Positions 35,014-43,233 of a DNA stretch of 64,000 nt are shown here, one piece after another. The DNA lies in the NCBI RefSeq assembly GCF_000161455.1, contig NZ_CM000745.1, forward strand, positions 1,994,001 through 2,058,000, given 5' to 3'. Both the position numbers and the translations under genes were made by a program. The notes below the pieces were generated by a model that saw only the letters and a list, made by a program, of their open reading frames with translations, had not been told where the DNA came from and searched no databases. The DNA comes from Bacillus pseudomycoides DSM 12442. GTDB taxonomy: Bacteria; Bacillota; Bacilli; Bacillales; Bacillaceae_G. How positions within the stretch are numbered: position 1 is the first letter of the stretch; each line of letters starts with the position of its first letter.

Positions 35014-35660
35014 AAGTACGAGATAAGATAGCAAGGCGTGCTGCGAAAGAAATTCAAAATGGAATGATTGTAAATTTAGGGATTGGTATCCCTTCTCTTG
35101 TACCTAACCATTTGCCTGAAGATATACATGTTATGTTCCAGGCGGAAAATGGAATCGTTGGAATGGGCCCGACGCCAAGTAAAGGAAGCGAAGATGAAAA
35201 CTTGTGTAATGCGGCTGGATTGCCGACGTCACTCATTACAGGAGCAAGTTATTTTGACAGTTGCACGGCATTTGGAATGATTCGAAAAGGGTTGCTTGAT
35301 GTAACAATACTTGGTTCACTACAAGTAAGTGAAAAAGGTGATTTAGCAAATTGGATTGTTCCCGGGAAACGTGTTCCTGGTATTGGCGGAGCGATGGATT
35401 TAGCGCAAAAAGCAAAGCGGGTCGTTGTTGTGATGAATCACGTTGATAAGTATGGAAATGCAAAAATTGTTTCAGAATGTACGCTTCCATTAACGTCGAA
35501 AAGGTGCGTGGATTTAATTATTACAGATATGGCTGTAATGGAAGTTACTTCTGAAGGTTTAATACTCCAAGAGTTAATGAGCCCTTATACAGTAGAGGAT
35601 GTAAAACGAAATACGGAGGCATCTTTTCATGTGAGTTCTAATTTACTTGTGATTGAATGA
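34998..35660 (+). CDS. yodR: CoA-transferase subunit B, YodR-like
   Basis: A 220-residue class I CoA-transferase beta subunit. The catalytic Glu lies in FQAENGIVGMGP; GIGIPSLVPNHLP and SYFDSCTAFGMIRKG precede and follow it. AAGGAGTG at 34982-34989 is eight bases before ATG 34998, so that start is better than TTG 34992. The gene overlaps yodS by 16 bases. Confidence 0.9.
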   Translation: MGMGVEVRDKIARRAAKEIQNGMIVNLGIGIPSLVPNHLPEDIHVMFQAENGIVGMGPTPSKGSEDENLCNAAGLPTSLITGASYFDSCTAFGMIRKGLLDVTILGSLQVSEKGDLANWIVPGKRVPGIGGAMDLAQKAKRVVVVMNHVDKYGNAKIVSECTLPLTSKRCVDLIITDMAVMEVTSEGLILQELMSPYTVEDVKRNTEASFHVSSNLLVIE

Positions 35661-35675
35661 GAGGAGCTAACAAAT

Positions 35676-36944
35676 ATGGAGCAATTAAAAAAACAAGTGT
35701 GTGATTATATTGAAAGTCATGAAGGAGAAAGTGTAAAGCTCTTAAAACGATTAATTCAAGAAAAAAGTGTATCTGGAGATGAGAGCGGCGCGCAAGCAAT
35801 TGTCATTGAAAAACTACGTGAATTAGGTTTAGATCTCGATATTTGGGAGCCTTCTTTTACAAAAATGAAAGATCATCCTTATTTTGTATCTCCAAGAACG
35901 AATTTTTCAGATAGCCCAAATATTGTTGCGACGTTAAAAGGAAGCGGCGATGGAAAATCAATGATTTTAAATGGACATATCGATGTTGTACCAGAAGGTG
36001 ATGTGAATCAGTGGGAACACCATCCATATAGTGGTGAAAAAGTAGGGAATCGCATATATGGTCGTGGAACAACCGATATGAAGGGCGGCAATGTGGCGCT
36101 TATGCTGGCAATCGAAGCGATTGTAGAACTGGGTATTGAGTTAAAAGGAGATATTTATTTTCAAAGTGTAATAGAAGAGGAGAGCGGTGGAGCAGGTACT
36201 TTAGCAGCAATTTTACGAGGGTATAAGGCAGATGGGGTTATCATTCCAGAACCAACAAATATGAAGTTTTTCCCGAAACAACAAGGTTCGATGTGGTTTC
36301 GCTTGCATGTGAAAGGAAAAGCAGCACATGGCGGGACTCGTTATGAAGGAGTAAGTGCAATTGAAAAGAGCGTGTTTGTTGTTGAACATTTGAGACAATT
36401 AGAACAGAAAAGAAATGAACGGATTACAGACCCGTTATATAAAGAAATTCCAATCCCTGTTCCAATCAATGTTGGGAAAATTGAAGGTGGTAGCTGGCCA
36501 AGCTCCGTACCAGATTCGTTGATTTTAGAAGGAAGATGTGGAGTTGCGCCGAATGAGACTATGGAGGCGGTAAAAGAAGAATTTGAAAATTGGATAGGGC
36601 AATTAAAGAATGTAGATCCATGGTTCGAAGAATATCCAGTAGAGGTAGAATGGTTTGGGGCAAGGTGGGTCCCAGGTGAATTAGATGAGGAGCATGCGCT
36701 CATTACAACGCTTCAAGATAATTTTGCTCAAATTGAAGGAAGAAGTCCAATTATAGAAGCATCACCATGGGGCACAGATGGTGGTTTATTTACACAAATC
36801 GCAGAAATCCCAACCATTATATTCGGACCAGGAGAGACAAAGGTAGCCCACTATCCAAATGAATACATTGAAGTGGATAAAATGATTGCCGCAGCAAAAG
36901 TTATTGCATGTACATTACTAGACTGGTGTGAGGTGAAAAAATGA
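35676..36944 (+). CDS. yodQ: M20-family deacylase, YodQ-like (ArgE/DapE type)
   Basis: A 422-residue zinc amidohydrolase. Metal ligands are visible in ILNGHIDVVPEGD (His, Asp), YGRGTTDMKGG (Asp) and VIEEESGGAGT (catalytic Glu pair), then IIPEPTN, and the late His in KVAHYPNEYI. The family removes N-acyl groups from amino acids. In this operon, with the AblB acetyltransferase next door, N-epsilon-acetyl-beta-lysine or a derivative is a likely substrate, though that is inference. GAGAGGAG precedes ATG 35676. Confidence 0.88.
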   Translation: MEQLKKQVCDYIESHEGESVKLLKRLIQEKSVSGDESGAQAIVIEKLRELGLDLDIWEPSFTKMKDHPYFVSPRTNFSDSPNIVATLKGSGDGKSMILNGHIDVVPEGDVNQWEHHPYSGEKVGNRIYGRGTTDMKGGNVALMLAIEAIVELGIELKGDIYFQSVIEEESGGAGTLAAILRGYKADGVIIPEPTNMKFFPKQQGSMWFRLHVKGKAAHGGTRYEGVSAIEKSVFVVEHLRQLEQKRNERITDPLYKEIPIPVPINVGKIEGGSWPSSVPDSLILEGRCGVAPNETMEAVKEEFENWIGQLKNVDPWFEEYPVEVEWFGARWVPGELDEEHALITTLQDNFAQIEGRSPIIEASPWGTDGGLFTQIAEIPTIIFGPGETKVAHYPNEYIEVDKMIAAAKVIACTLLDWCEVKK

Positions 36945-37792
36945 ACTATTATGAATCATTCAGAGAACAGACAAACTACTATACTGTAGAAGGAGTGCTA
37001 GATTATTTTAATAAACGTATTCGGGTAGATCATTATACAGGAAATGTAGAAAGTCTTATGCGAAAAATAGAAGAGTTAGCAGAGAAGCATTCTTTCACCA
37101 AATGCATTATAAAAGGAAAGGGAGAGCATGTTTCGGCGTGGCTCTCTTTTGGCTTTTTATTAGAAGCGACGATTCCACATTATTTTCAAGGACATGATGC
37201 ATACTTTTTCGTAAAATATCGTGATGATGAAAGACGAAATAGTATCCAGTGGATTGATGAGGACCGCATTATAGATGGTGTGAGAGAAAAGGAAGTAAAG
37301 GAGAAACAAGTTCCAGAAAAATTTGTACTACGAAAAGCGACAGAGGCAGACGCAGAAGAATTGGCAGGTGTATTTGGAAAAGTGTTTGAAATTTATCCGA
37401 CACCGTTAAATGAAGCAGACTATATTGTTCAGACGATGAAAGAAGATACGATTTATTATGTGTATGAATCAGAGGAACGTATTATTAGTACTGCTTCAGC
37501 AGAAATGAATGTGAAAGAAGGTAACGCAGAATTAACGAATTGTGCAACTTTACCTGAATATCGAAAGCATGGATTTATGAAAAGTTTACTCATTAAGTTA
37601 GAAGAAGAACTACAAGAGAGAGCAATCTTTTGTTCTTACACAATCGCACGTTCACTTTCGTTTGGTATGAATGCAGCTTTTCATCAGCTAGGATATACAT
37701 ACACAGGAAGGCTAGCAAATAATTGTTATATTTTTGATAAATTAGAAGATATGAATGTATGGGTAAAAGATTTATCCCGCATGAATGGGTAG
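36941..37792 (+). CDS. ablB: Beta-lysine N-acetyltransferase AblB (YodP)
   Basis: A 283-residue protein. The N-terminal half is an AblB-specific region (YYESFREQTNYYTVEGVLDY), and the C-terminal half is a GNAT domain (VLRKATEADAEELAGVFGKV, ATLPEYRKHGFMKSLLIKLE with the acetyl-CoA loop, then FGMNAAFHQLGYTYTGRLAN). AblB acetylates beta-lysine, made by lysine 2,3-aminomutase, to give N-epsilon-acetyl-beta-lysine, a compatible solute in methanogens. ATG overlaps the yodQ stop by four bases. Its last seven codons and stop lie inside a bcr1 repeat, so the C-terminus is repeat-derived. Confidence 0.9.
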   Translation: MNYYESFREQTNYYTVEGVLDYFNKRIRVDHYTGNVESLMRKIEELAEKHSFTKCIIKGKGEHVSAWLSFGFLLEATIPHYFQGHDAYFFVKYRDDERRNSIQWIDEDRIIDGVREKEVKEKQVPEKFVLRKATEADAEELAGVFGKVFEIYPTPLNEADYIVQTMKEDTIYYVYESEERIISTASAEMNVKEGNAELTNCATLPEYRKHGFMKSLLIKLEEELQERAIFCSYTIARSLSFGMNAAFHQLGYTYTGRLANNCYIFDKLEDMNVWVKDLSRMNG

Positions 37793-37886
37793 TAAAATCT
37801 TTACTTGAAAGTTTAGAATACCGGATTGCTGTGGGCTAATAATCAGTGGGGGATGAAGCCCCCCGCTGATTAGAGTTGCACTTTAT
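37771..37886 (+). repeat. bcr1-type repeat, copy 6, overlapping the end of ablB
   Basis: Starts with TTTATCCCGCATGAATGGGT at 37771 and ends with GCACTTTAT at 37886. It keeps GGGCTAATAATCAGTGGGGG and CGCTGATTAGAGTTGCAC. The middle (AGTTTAGAATACCGGATTGC) is diverged and shortened to ~116 bp. The first 22 bases are coding for AblB. Confidence 0.82.
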
Positions 37887-38022
37887 TACTTGTTGGCGGG
37901 AAAGTAATGATATGAAATAAATAGAAAAGTAGAACGGAATCGTAATGCTTATAATCGCGCACAGGGGTGCCGGAAATTCGGCATATAAATTGCTGAATTT
38001 TTAGCAAGAGGGGGGAATGACA

Positions 38023-39408
38023 TTGCTGGCAGTTTCGACACAAGAAGTCATTGAAGCGATTTTGGGCAGTATTGATGAAGCGATTCATGCTGTGGATGAG
38101 AATGGTATTACAATTTTTTATAATACTGTTGCTGCAAAACATGACGGATCAAAGATTGAGAATGTATTGGGTAAGCATTTATTAGAAGCATTCCCATCTC
38201 TATCAAGGGAAACGAGTACACTTATGAAAGTTTTAAATACAAAAAAGCCGATTTTACATCAAGTGCAGCGTTATCAAAATTTAAATGGTGAAGATGTTTG
38301 TACTGTAAATACCACATTACCTATTTTTATAGAAGGTGAAATTGCAGGTGCTGTTGAAATCGCAAAAGATTACTCGACGATTCAAAAATTAACGGATACA
38401 ATTGTTGATTTACAATCGAAAATGAAACGATCCTCTAGGAAGAAGATAACAAAAAAACACGTTGCTTTTAATACAATTGTGACGAATGATTCCCGCTTTA
38501 AACAAACAAAAGATTTGGCGCAAAAGGTAGCTCCAACAAATGCAAACGTTTTAATATACGGGGAAACAGGAACAGGAAAGGAACTATTTGTACAAGCGAT
38601 TCATGAGGCTTCCAACCGTAAAAACAAACCGTTTATTGCCCAGAATTGTGCAGCTCTTCCAGAGTCCTTACTAGAAAGTCTATTATTTGGGACAACTAAA
38701 GGGAGTTATACTGGAGCTATTGAACGTGCGGGGCTATTTGAACTTGCAGATGGAGGGACATTATTTTTAGATGAATTAAATTCGATGCCCCTTGATCTGC
38801 AGGCGAAAATGCTACGTGCATTAGAAGATGGAGTAATTCGTCGCATCGGTGATAGTAAGACGAGAAAAGTAGATGTTCGCGTGATTACGGCGATGAATCA
38901 ACCTCCAGAAGTATGTTTACGTGAAAATAAAATTCGTACCGATTTATATTATCGTTTAAATGTATTTTCTCTATATATTCCACCGCTTCGTGAACGAAAA
39001 GAAGATGTATTATTGTTAGCATCCTACTTTTTAAGAGACTATAACAAAGAATATAAAAAACAGGTGCTCCATATTGATAATGGGACGAAAGAAAGGTTGC
39101 TAGCATATCATTGGCCTGGAAATGTAAGAGAGTTAAAACACACGATTGAACACGCTGTAATTATTGCAGAAGGAGGTTCATTAACAGTTAGTTGTTTACC
39201 ACGAACATTTCGAAAAGAAGTAGATTCAAAGAAACAGAAGAAATCTATTCTTCCATTACGTGAGGCACTTCACCAAACAGAGAAAGAATTAATTAATCAA
39301 GCGCTAATGGAAACGGATGGGAATATTTTGCAAGCTGCTAAATTATTAGGTATTCCAAGACAAACATTGCAGTATAAATTAAATAAGTATGACAAAACCG
39401 CCGAATAA
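38023..39408 (+). CDS. Sigma-54-dependent activator (PAS-AAA-Fis HTH), RocR-like
   Basis: A 461-residue enhancer-binding protein. Residues ~1-120 are a PAS-like sensor (IDEAIHAVDENGITIFYNTV). The AAA+ core follows from ~150: Walker A YGETGTGKELFVQAIH, the sigma-54 contact loop as TTKGSYTGA in place of the usual ESGAFTGA, Walker B GGTLFLDELNSM, then LYYRLNVFSLYIPPLRER. The end is a Fis-type helix-turn-helix (ILQAAKLLGIPRQTLQYKLN). It sits between ablB and kamA, and kamA has a -24/-12 promoter, so it almost surely drives kamA. GAGGGGGGA abuts ATG 38017, which makes TTG 38023 the better start. Confidence 0.9.
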   Translation: MLAVSTQEVIEAILGSIDEAIHAVDENGITIFYNTVAAKHDGSKIENVLGKHLLEAFPSLSRETSTLMKVLNTKKPILHQVQRYQNLNGEDVCTVNTTLPIFIEGEIAGAVEIAKDYSTIQKLTDTIVDLQSKMKRSSRKKITKKHVAFNTIVTNDSRFKQTKDLAQKVAPTNANVLIYGETGTGKELFVQAIHEASNRKNKPFIAQNCAALPESLLESLLFGTTKGSYTGAIERAGLFELADGGTLFLDELNSMPLDLQAKMLRALEDGVIRRIGDSKTRKVDVRVITAMNQPPEVCLRENKIRTDLYYRLNVFSLYIPPLRERKEDVLLLASYFLRDYNKEYKKQVLHIDNGTKERLLAYHWPGNVRELKHTIEHAVIIAEGGSLTVSCLPRTFRKEVDSKKQKKSILPLREALHQTEKELINQALMETDGNILQAAKLLGIPRQTLQYKLNKYDKTAE

Positions 39409-39422
39409 TTGGCGGTTTTTGT
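39394..39422 (+). terminator. Terminator after the sigma-54 activator gene
   Basis: AAAACCGCC and GGCGGTTTT around GAATAATT, then T residues. It separates this gene from kamA. Confidence 0.88.
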
Positions 39423-39564
39423 GTGTTTGCACCAAAAAAAGAGCGTTTACATATACAGAAAGTAACGAATATTGTATTGAGTAGAGCGCCATTTAAAATA
39501 AGAAAAATATTTTTTCTCATATATAATAGGGTATCTTTCGTCATCACTTCTTGAAAATGTGGAG

Positions 39565-39582
39565 TTGGCATAATTATTGCTT
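39565..39582 (+). promoter_or_regulatory. Sigma-54 (SigL) -24/-12 promoter of kamA
   Basis: TTGGCATAATTATTGCTT has GG at 39567-39568 and GC at 39579-39580 with exactly ten bases between, matching TGGCAC-N5-TTGCW except for one base. Transcription would begin near 39591, which leaves a short leader with the ribosome site of ATG 39619 and excludes ATG 39589 as start. Confidence 0.88.
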
Positions 39583-39618
39583 ATATAAATGGCGAGCGTA
39601 AAAAAAGGGGGAATAGCA

Positions 39619-41037
39619 ATGTTACATGATGTATACAAACCAAATCGTCACTGGAAAGATATCGAATTATGGAAAGATGTTACAGAAGAGCAATGGAATG
39701 ATTGGGTTTGGCAATTAACGAATACGATCAAAACGTTAGATGATTTAAAGAAAGTGATTAATTTGACACCAGAAGAAGAAGAAGGTGTTAAAATTTCAAC
39801 AAAAACGATTCCGTTAAATATTACACCGTACTATGCTTCTCTTATGAATCCTGATGATCCACGCTGTCCGATTCGGATGCAATCTGTACCGATTTCGGAA
39901 GAATTATATAAAACAAAGTATGATTTAGAAGATCCGCTTCATGAAGATGAGGATTCACCAGTTCCAGGTTTAACACATCGTTATCCAGACCGCGTGTTAT
40001 TTTTAGTAACAAATCAATGTTCTATGTACTGTCGTTACTGTACACGTCGTCGTTTTAGTGGACAAATTGGAATGGGTGTTCCGAAAAAACAATTAGATGA
40101 TGCAATTGCTTATATTCGTGAAACGCCACAAGTACGAGATGTTTTAATTTCTGGTGGGGATGGTCTTCTTATTAATGATAAAATCTTAGAATACGTATTA
40201 AAAAATTTACGCGCAATTCCGCATGTGGAAATTATTCGTATCGGAACGAGAGCGCCAGTTGTATTCCCGCAACGTATTACAGAAAATCTATGTAATATTA
40301 TTAAAAAATATCACCCAGTATGGTTAAATACGCACTTTAACACTTCTATTGAAATTACAGAAGAATCAAAACTAGCATGTGAAATGCTTGCAAATGCAGG
40401 TGTTCCAATTGGAAACCAAGCGGTTATTTTAGCAGGTATTAATGATAGCGTTCCGATTATGAAAAAACTGATGCACGATTTAGTAAAAATTCGTGTTCGT
40501 CCGTATTACATTTATCAATGTGATTTATCAGAAGGTATCGGTCATTTCCGCGCTCCGGTTTCAAAAGGATTAGAAATTATTGAAGGGTTACGTGGACATA
40601 CGTCTGGTTATGCGGTCCCAACGTTCGTTGTAGATGCACCAGGAGGCGGCGGGAAAATTGCTCTTCAGCCAAATTATTTAATTTCACAAAGCGCAGATAA
40701 AGTTGTTCTTCGTAACTTTGAAGGTGTTATTACAACATATCCAGAACCAGAAAACTATGTACCAGGAAGAGCGGAAGGTTACTTTAAAGAGATTTATCCA
40801 ACATATGAAGAGAAACGTTCGGATATTGGTGTAGCAGGATTGATGAGTGATAAGAAATTTAATCTTGTTCCGGATGATTTACAACGTATGAATCGTCGGA
40901 AAGATTATGAAACAAATGAAACACATTCTTCTTTAAAAGATAAACGAGATAAGCGTGATCAGTTAAAAGATAAAAAGTATCAAGCCCAAATGTCGAAATT
41001 AGAAGATGGCAAAAAAGCTGAGGGTGACGCAGTATGA
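39619..41037 (+). CDS. kamA: Lysine 2,3-aminomutase
   Basis: A 472-residue radical SAM, PLP-dependent enzyme that moves the alpha-amino group of L-lysine to the beta carbon. The Cx3Cx2C cluster site is CSMYCRYCTRR at ~134-141. SGGDGLLI, the IRIGTRAPVVFPQR segment, and PTFVVDAPGGGGKI (with the PLP-binding Lys nearby) follow. The C-terminal ~50 residues are charged and repetitive (KDKRDKRDQLKDKKYQAQMS), as in Bacillus KamA. AAAAGGGGG lies before ATG 39619. Its stop overlaps the start of yokU by four bases. AblB, the next enzyme, is encoded in the upstream operon. Confidence 0.95.
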   Translation: MLHDVYKPNRHWKDIELWKDVTEEQWNDWVWQLTNTIKTLDDLKKVINLTPEEEEGVKISTKTIPLNITPYYASLMNPDDPRCPIRMQSVPISEELYKTKYDLEDPLHEDEDSPVPGLTHRYPDRVLFLVTNQCSMYCRYCTRRRFSGQIGMGVPKKQLDDAIAYIRETPQVRDVLISGGDGLLINDKILEYVLKNLRAIPHVEIIRIGTRAPVVFPQRITENLCNIIKKYHPVWLNTHFNTSIEITEESKLACEMLANAGVPIGNQAVILAGINDSVPIMKKLMHDLVKIRVRPYYIYQCDLSEGIGHFRAPVSKGLEIIEGLRGHTSGYAVPTFVVDAPGGGGKIALQPNYLISQSADKVVLRNFEGVITTYPEPENYVPGRAEGYFKEIYPTYEEKRSDIGVAGLMSDKKFNLVPDDLQRMNRRKDYETNETHSSLKDKRDKRDQLKDKKYQAQMSKLEDGKKAEGDAV

Positions 41038-41306
41038 ATTGTATGTGGTGTGACAGTACAGAAGCAAGAGAAAGTCTGAATACTGTATATTGGGAATTGC
41101 CAGATGGTACAAAAGCCATTGAAATTCAAAAGACACCATGTATTTCGTGTTCATCATGTGGAATGGACTATCAGGCTGATCATGTTGTAAAAGAAATAGA
41201 AGATCAGTTGTTTTTAATTTATACAAAAGATTTACCAAAACAATTGACATATGAAGAATTAATGGAACGTCCACGTCTCCTAAAAAGAAATTATTTCGAC
41301 TTTTAA
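41034..41306 (+). CDS. yokU: YokU family zinc-finger-like protein
   Basis: A 90-residue protein with two CxxC knuckles: MNCMWCDSTEA at the N-terminus and CISCSSCGMDY in the middle, plausibly binding one zinc. The motif order and the place after kamA are those of YokU in B. subtilis. ATG 41034 overlaps the kamA stop, so it is translationally coupled and shares the sigma-54 promoter. Its function is not known. Confidence 0.87.
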   Translation: MNCMWCDSTEARESLNTVYWELPDGTKAIEIQKTPCISCSSCGMDYQADHVVKEIEDQLFLIYTKDLPKQLTYEELMERPRLLKRNYFDF

Positions 41307-41331
41307 CCAGCGATTATGCTGGTTTTTTTCT
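41303..41331 (+). terminator. Terminator after kamA-yokU
   Basis: AACCAGC and GCTGGTT around GATTAT, then T residues. Confidence 0.87.
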
Positions 41332-41378
41332 TTTTACCCTTGTATAATGTATCCAAGTTAGAAAGGTAGGGAATATGT

Positions 41379-41594
41379 TTGAAAAAGTCATTTTATCACT
41401 ATATGATGAAGTATCGTGCGTCTTTAATCAGAAATGAAATATCAGATTTAGCTGAAGCTATGTACGATGATTTAAGTTTTCCGAAGCAATCAGAAGATTA
41501 CGATGAAATTAGTTCATATTTAGAATTAAGTGGATTACTAGGCAGTATGTCTATTTTTGATGAGGCGTGGGAGCTATACATACAAGAAAGATAA
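41379..41594 (+). CDS. yozE: YozE family protein (UPF0346)
   Basis: A 71-residue protein with the YozE landmarks SFYHYMMKYRA at the start and DLSFPKQSEDYDEISSYLEL in the middle. The family folds as a small helical bundle of unknown role. The start is TTG 41379; the ATG at 41375 is in another frame. AAAGGTAGGGA gives the ribosome site. Confidence 0.85.
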   Translation: MKKSFYHYMMKYRASLIRNEISDLAEAMYDDLSFPKQSEDYDEISSYLELSGLLGSMSIFDEAWELYIQER

Positions 41595-41626
41595 CGATTA
41601 AACATATACAAATATATCTGTATTGG

Positions 41627-41662
41627 TGTACATCACTCTATAAAAAGTGATGTATTTTTTTA
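41627..41662 (+). terminator. Terminator after yozE
   Basis: TACATCACT and AGTGATGTA flank eight bases and run into seven T residues. Confidence 0.86.
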
Positions 41663-41760
41663 TTGAAAAATTTTTTGAATATAAGCTGATGTGATAAGCG
41701 TTTTTCTGCCGTTTGCATATACTGGTATCAAAATCACGACTTTAAAAAGGAGAGATATAA

Positions 41761-42423
41761 ATGGCAAGAAAAAAACAACCTAAATATAATGTAGGAGATA
41801 TAGTCGTGATTACGCTATATGGAACTGTTGGCAAAATTACAAATATGAAAATATTAGATGGCGTTTATGTATATGAAGTTAATAATCATGATGGATATTA
41901 CGTGGAACAAACACTTCAACATGTTACGGAACAAGAAATGAAAAAAGGTGAAACAGAATGGATTGAATTACGCTATCATTTTACGTTCGGTGATCTTGTG
42001 CAAGTTACGGGATATGATAAAGATGTTTTTCGTATCGTTGGGTTTCGCACAGAGGTGTGGCGGTATAAAAATGATGCCTGGGAAGATACAATATATGAAT
42101 TATCGAGAATTACAGATGGTGAGTGGTTAGAGGCTGATGAATCAGATTTAACTTTGCTTGCGAATGCACAAACTGCTAATGCAATCTTGAAAAAAATGAA
42201 ACAAGATAAAGCCGGGATGAATAAATTAGATTTAGGAAAATTGAAGTCAATAAACAACTCAAAAAAGGTGAGTATTAAAACAAGCAGACAAGAAATTATT
42301 GATGGATTATTAGATATTTATAACGACTATCAATTATTATACGAAACATTTCAAGATGAAGAATATAAAATTGTTATGGATGTCGTCCATAATTATTTAG
42401 TTAAATTAACAGAGAAAAAATAG
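41761..42423 (+). CDS. yodN: YodN-like protein
   Basis: A 220-residue protein with two SH3-like beta regions near the N-terminus (YNVGDIVVITLYGTVGKITN, then FTFGDLVQVTGYDKDVFRIV) and a helical C-terminal part (IIDGLLDIYNDYQLLYETFQ). Position after yozE and before yozD is that of B. subtilis yodN. I know of no function. AAAAGGAGAG precedes ATG 41761. Confidence 0.75.
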   Translation: MARKKQPKYNVGDIVVITLYGTVGKITNMKILDGVYVYEVNNHDGYYVEQTLQHVTEQEMKKGETEWIELRYHFTFGDLVQVTGYDKDVFRIVGFRTEVWRYKNDAWEDTIYELSRITDGEWLEADESDLTLLANAQTANAILKKMKQDKAGMNKLDLGKLKSINNSKKVSIKTSRQEIIDGLLDIYNDYQLLYETFQDEEYKIVMDVVHNYLVKLTEKK

Positions 42424-42579
42424 TTAGAAAGCAAGAAGGAATTGAACAAAAATATATATTGTGTACGGTATACCTACAATAGTTAAAAAAATAATAAGCC
42501 CTTTAATGATAGAGTCTGCCCATTTATCTTCATGCATGAACTCTTCTTTTCTTTGCTCTATTTCATATTGATATTCCAT
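42424..42579 (-). CDS. Small single-pass membrane protein
   Basis: A 51-residue protein with a charged N-terminal half (YEIEQRKEEFMHEDKWADS) and one hydrophobic helix (GLIIFLTIVGIPYTIYIFVQ). GAAGGGGGAAATACG before ATG 42579 is a strong ribosome site. It is convergent with the yodN-like gene, and its stop abuts that gene's stop. Confidence 0.68.
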   Translation of the reverse strand: MEYQYEIEQRKEEFMHEDKWADSIIKGLIIFLTIVGIPYTIYIFVQFLLAF

Positions 42580-42737
42580 TCGTATTTCCCCCTTCAAATA
42601 GCTTGTACTACATCGTATGCTGCAAGATGAAAGGATATGACAGACAAGTATGATTTGGAAAAGAAAATCTATTTTTCTAATCTCGTATACATAATTTTGG
42701 GATTTTTTCATAAAACAGAAATAAAGGGGTGATGCTC

Positions 42738-42917
42738 ATGAAGGAAATTGAAGTCGTAATTGATACGGAAGAAATTGCGGAGTTTTTTTATGAGCAACTA
42801 ATTGAGAGAGGGTATGTACCAAAGCGAGAAGAGATTGAAGATCTCGCTGATATTACATTTGAATATTTACTAGAAAAATGTATGATTGATGAAGTGTTTG
42901 ATGAGGAGGAAGGGTGA
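42738..42917 (+). CDS. yozD: YozD family protein
   Basis: A 59-residue acidic protein (starts MKEIEVVIDTEEIAEFFYEQ, ends EKCMIDEVFDEEEG) closely matching YozD of B. subtilis. AAAGGGG at 42723-42729 lies eight bases before ATG 42738, so the upstream GTG and ATG are not used. A terminator follows. Its function is unknown. Confidence 0.85.
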   Translation: MKEIEVVIDTEEIAEFFYEQLIERGYVPKREEIEDLADITFEYLLEKCMIDEVFDEEEG

Positions 42918-42920
42918 AAG

Positions 42921-42951
42921 TAACGACGGGATCTACTCGTCGTTTTTTACA
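42921..42951 (+). terminator. Terminator after yozD
   Basis: AACGACG and CGTCGTT with a nine-base loop, then six T residues. Confidence 0.84.
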
Positions 42952-43041
42952 CTTCAAAATTCTTTCTTTACAAACTTGTCACAAACATAAAGCGTAATTA
43001 TTGATATAATAAAAAGAAAATTTTAAGCAAGAGGTGAAGGG

Positions 43042-43233
43042 ATGTTCAAAAAAATTATTGATTCTTTACTAGGAAAGAAGAATAGATATCGTTCGTATTC
43101 AAGTAGTGATTATCGTCATAGAGGTCGTTCGTATTCAAGTAGTGATTATAACAAGAGGAGAAATTCTCATGGCTATGGACATCAGCATTATAAAAGAAAG
43201 CGTAAAAGCCGCAGCTTTTTTTCAAGTAGTTGA
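43042..43233 (+). CDS. Small basic Ser/Arg/Tyr-rich protein coupled to a protein kinase
   Basis: A 63-residue, strongly basic protein. After an amphipathic start (MFKKIIDSLLGKKNRYR) it carries RSYSSSDY twice, encoded by an exact 24-base repeat (43090-43113 and 43126-43149), then a His/Lys/Arg-rich part and a final SRSFFSSS. GAGGTGAAGGG is a good ribosome site. Its stop overlaps the start of the kinase gene (TGATG), so kinase translation depends on it. The Ser-Arg-rich composition makes it a candidate substrate or anchor of that kinase. I know no family. Confidence 0.72.
   Translation: MFKKIIDSLLGKKNRYRSYSSSDYRHRGRSYSSSDYNKRRNSHGYGHQHYKRKRKSRSFFSSS

Noticed and set aside
39589..39618. Upstream ATG of kamA at 39589
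   Set aside because: It lies at or before the start of transcription predicted from the -24/-12 promoter and lacks a ribosome site.
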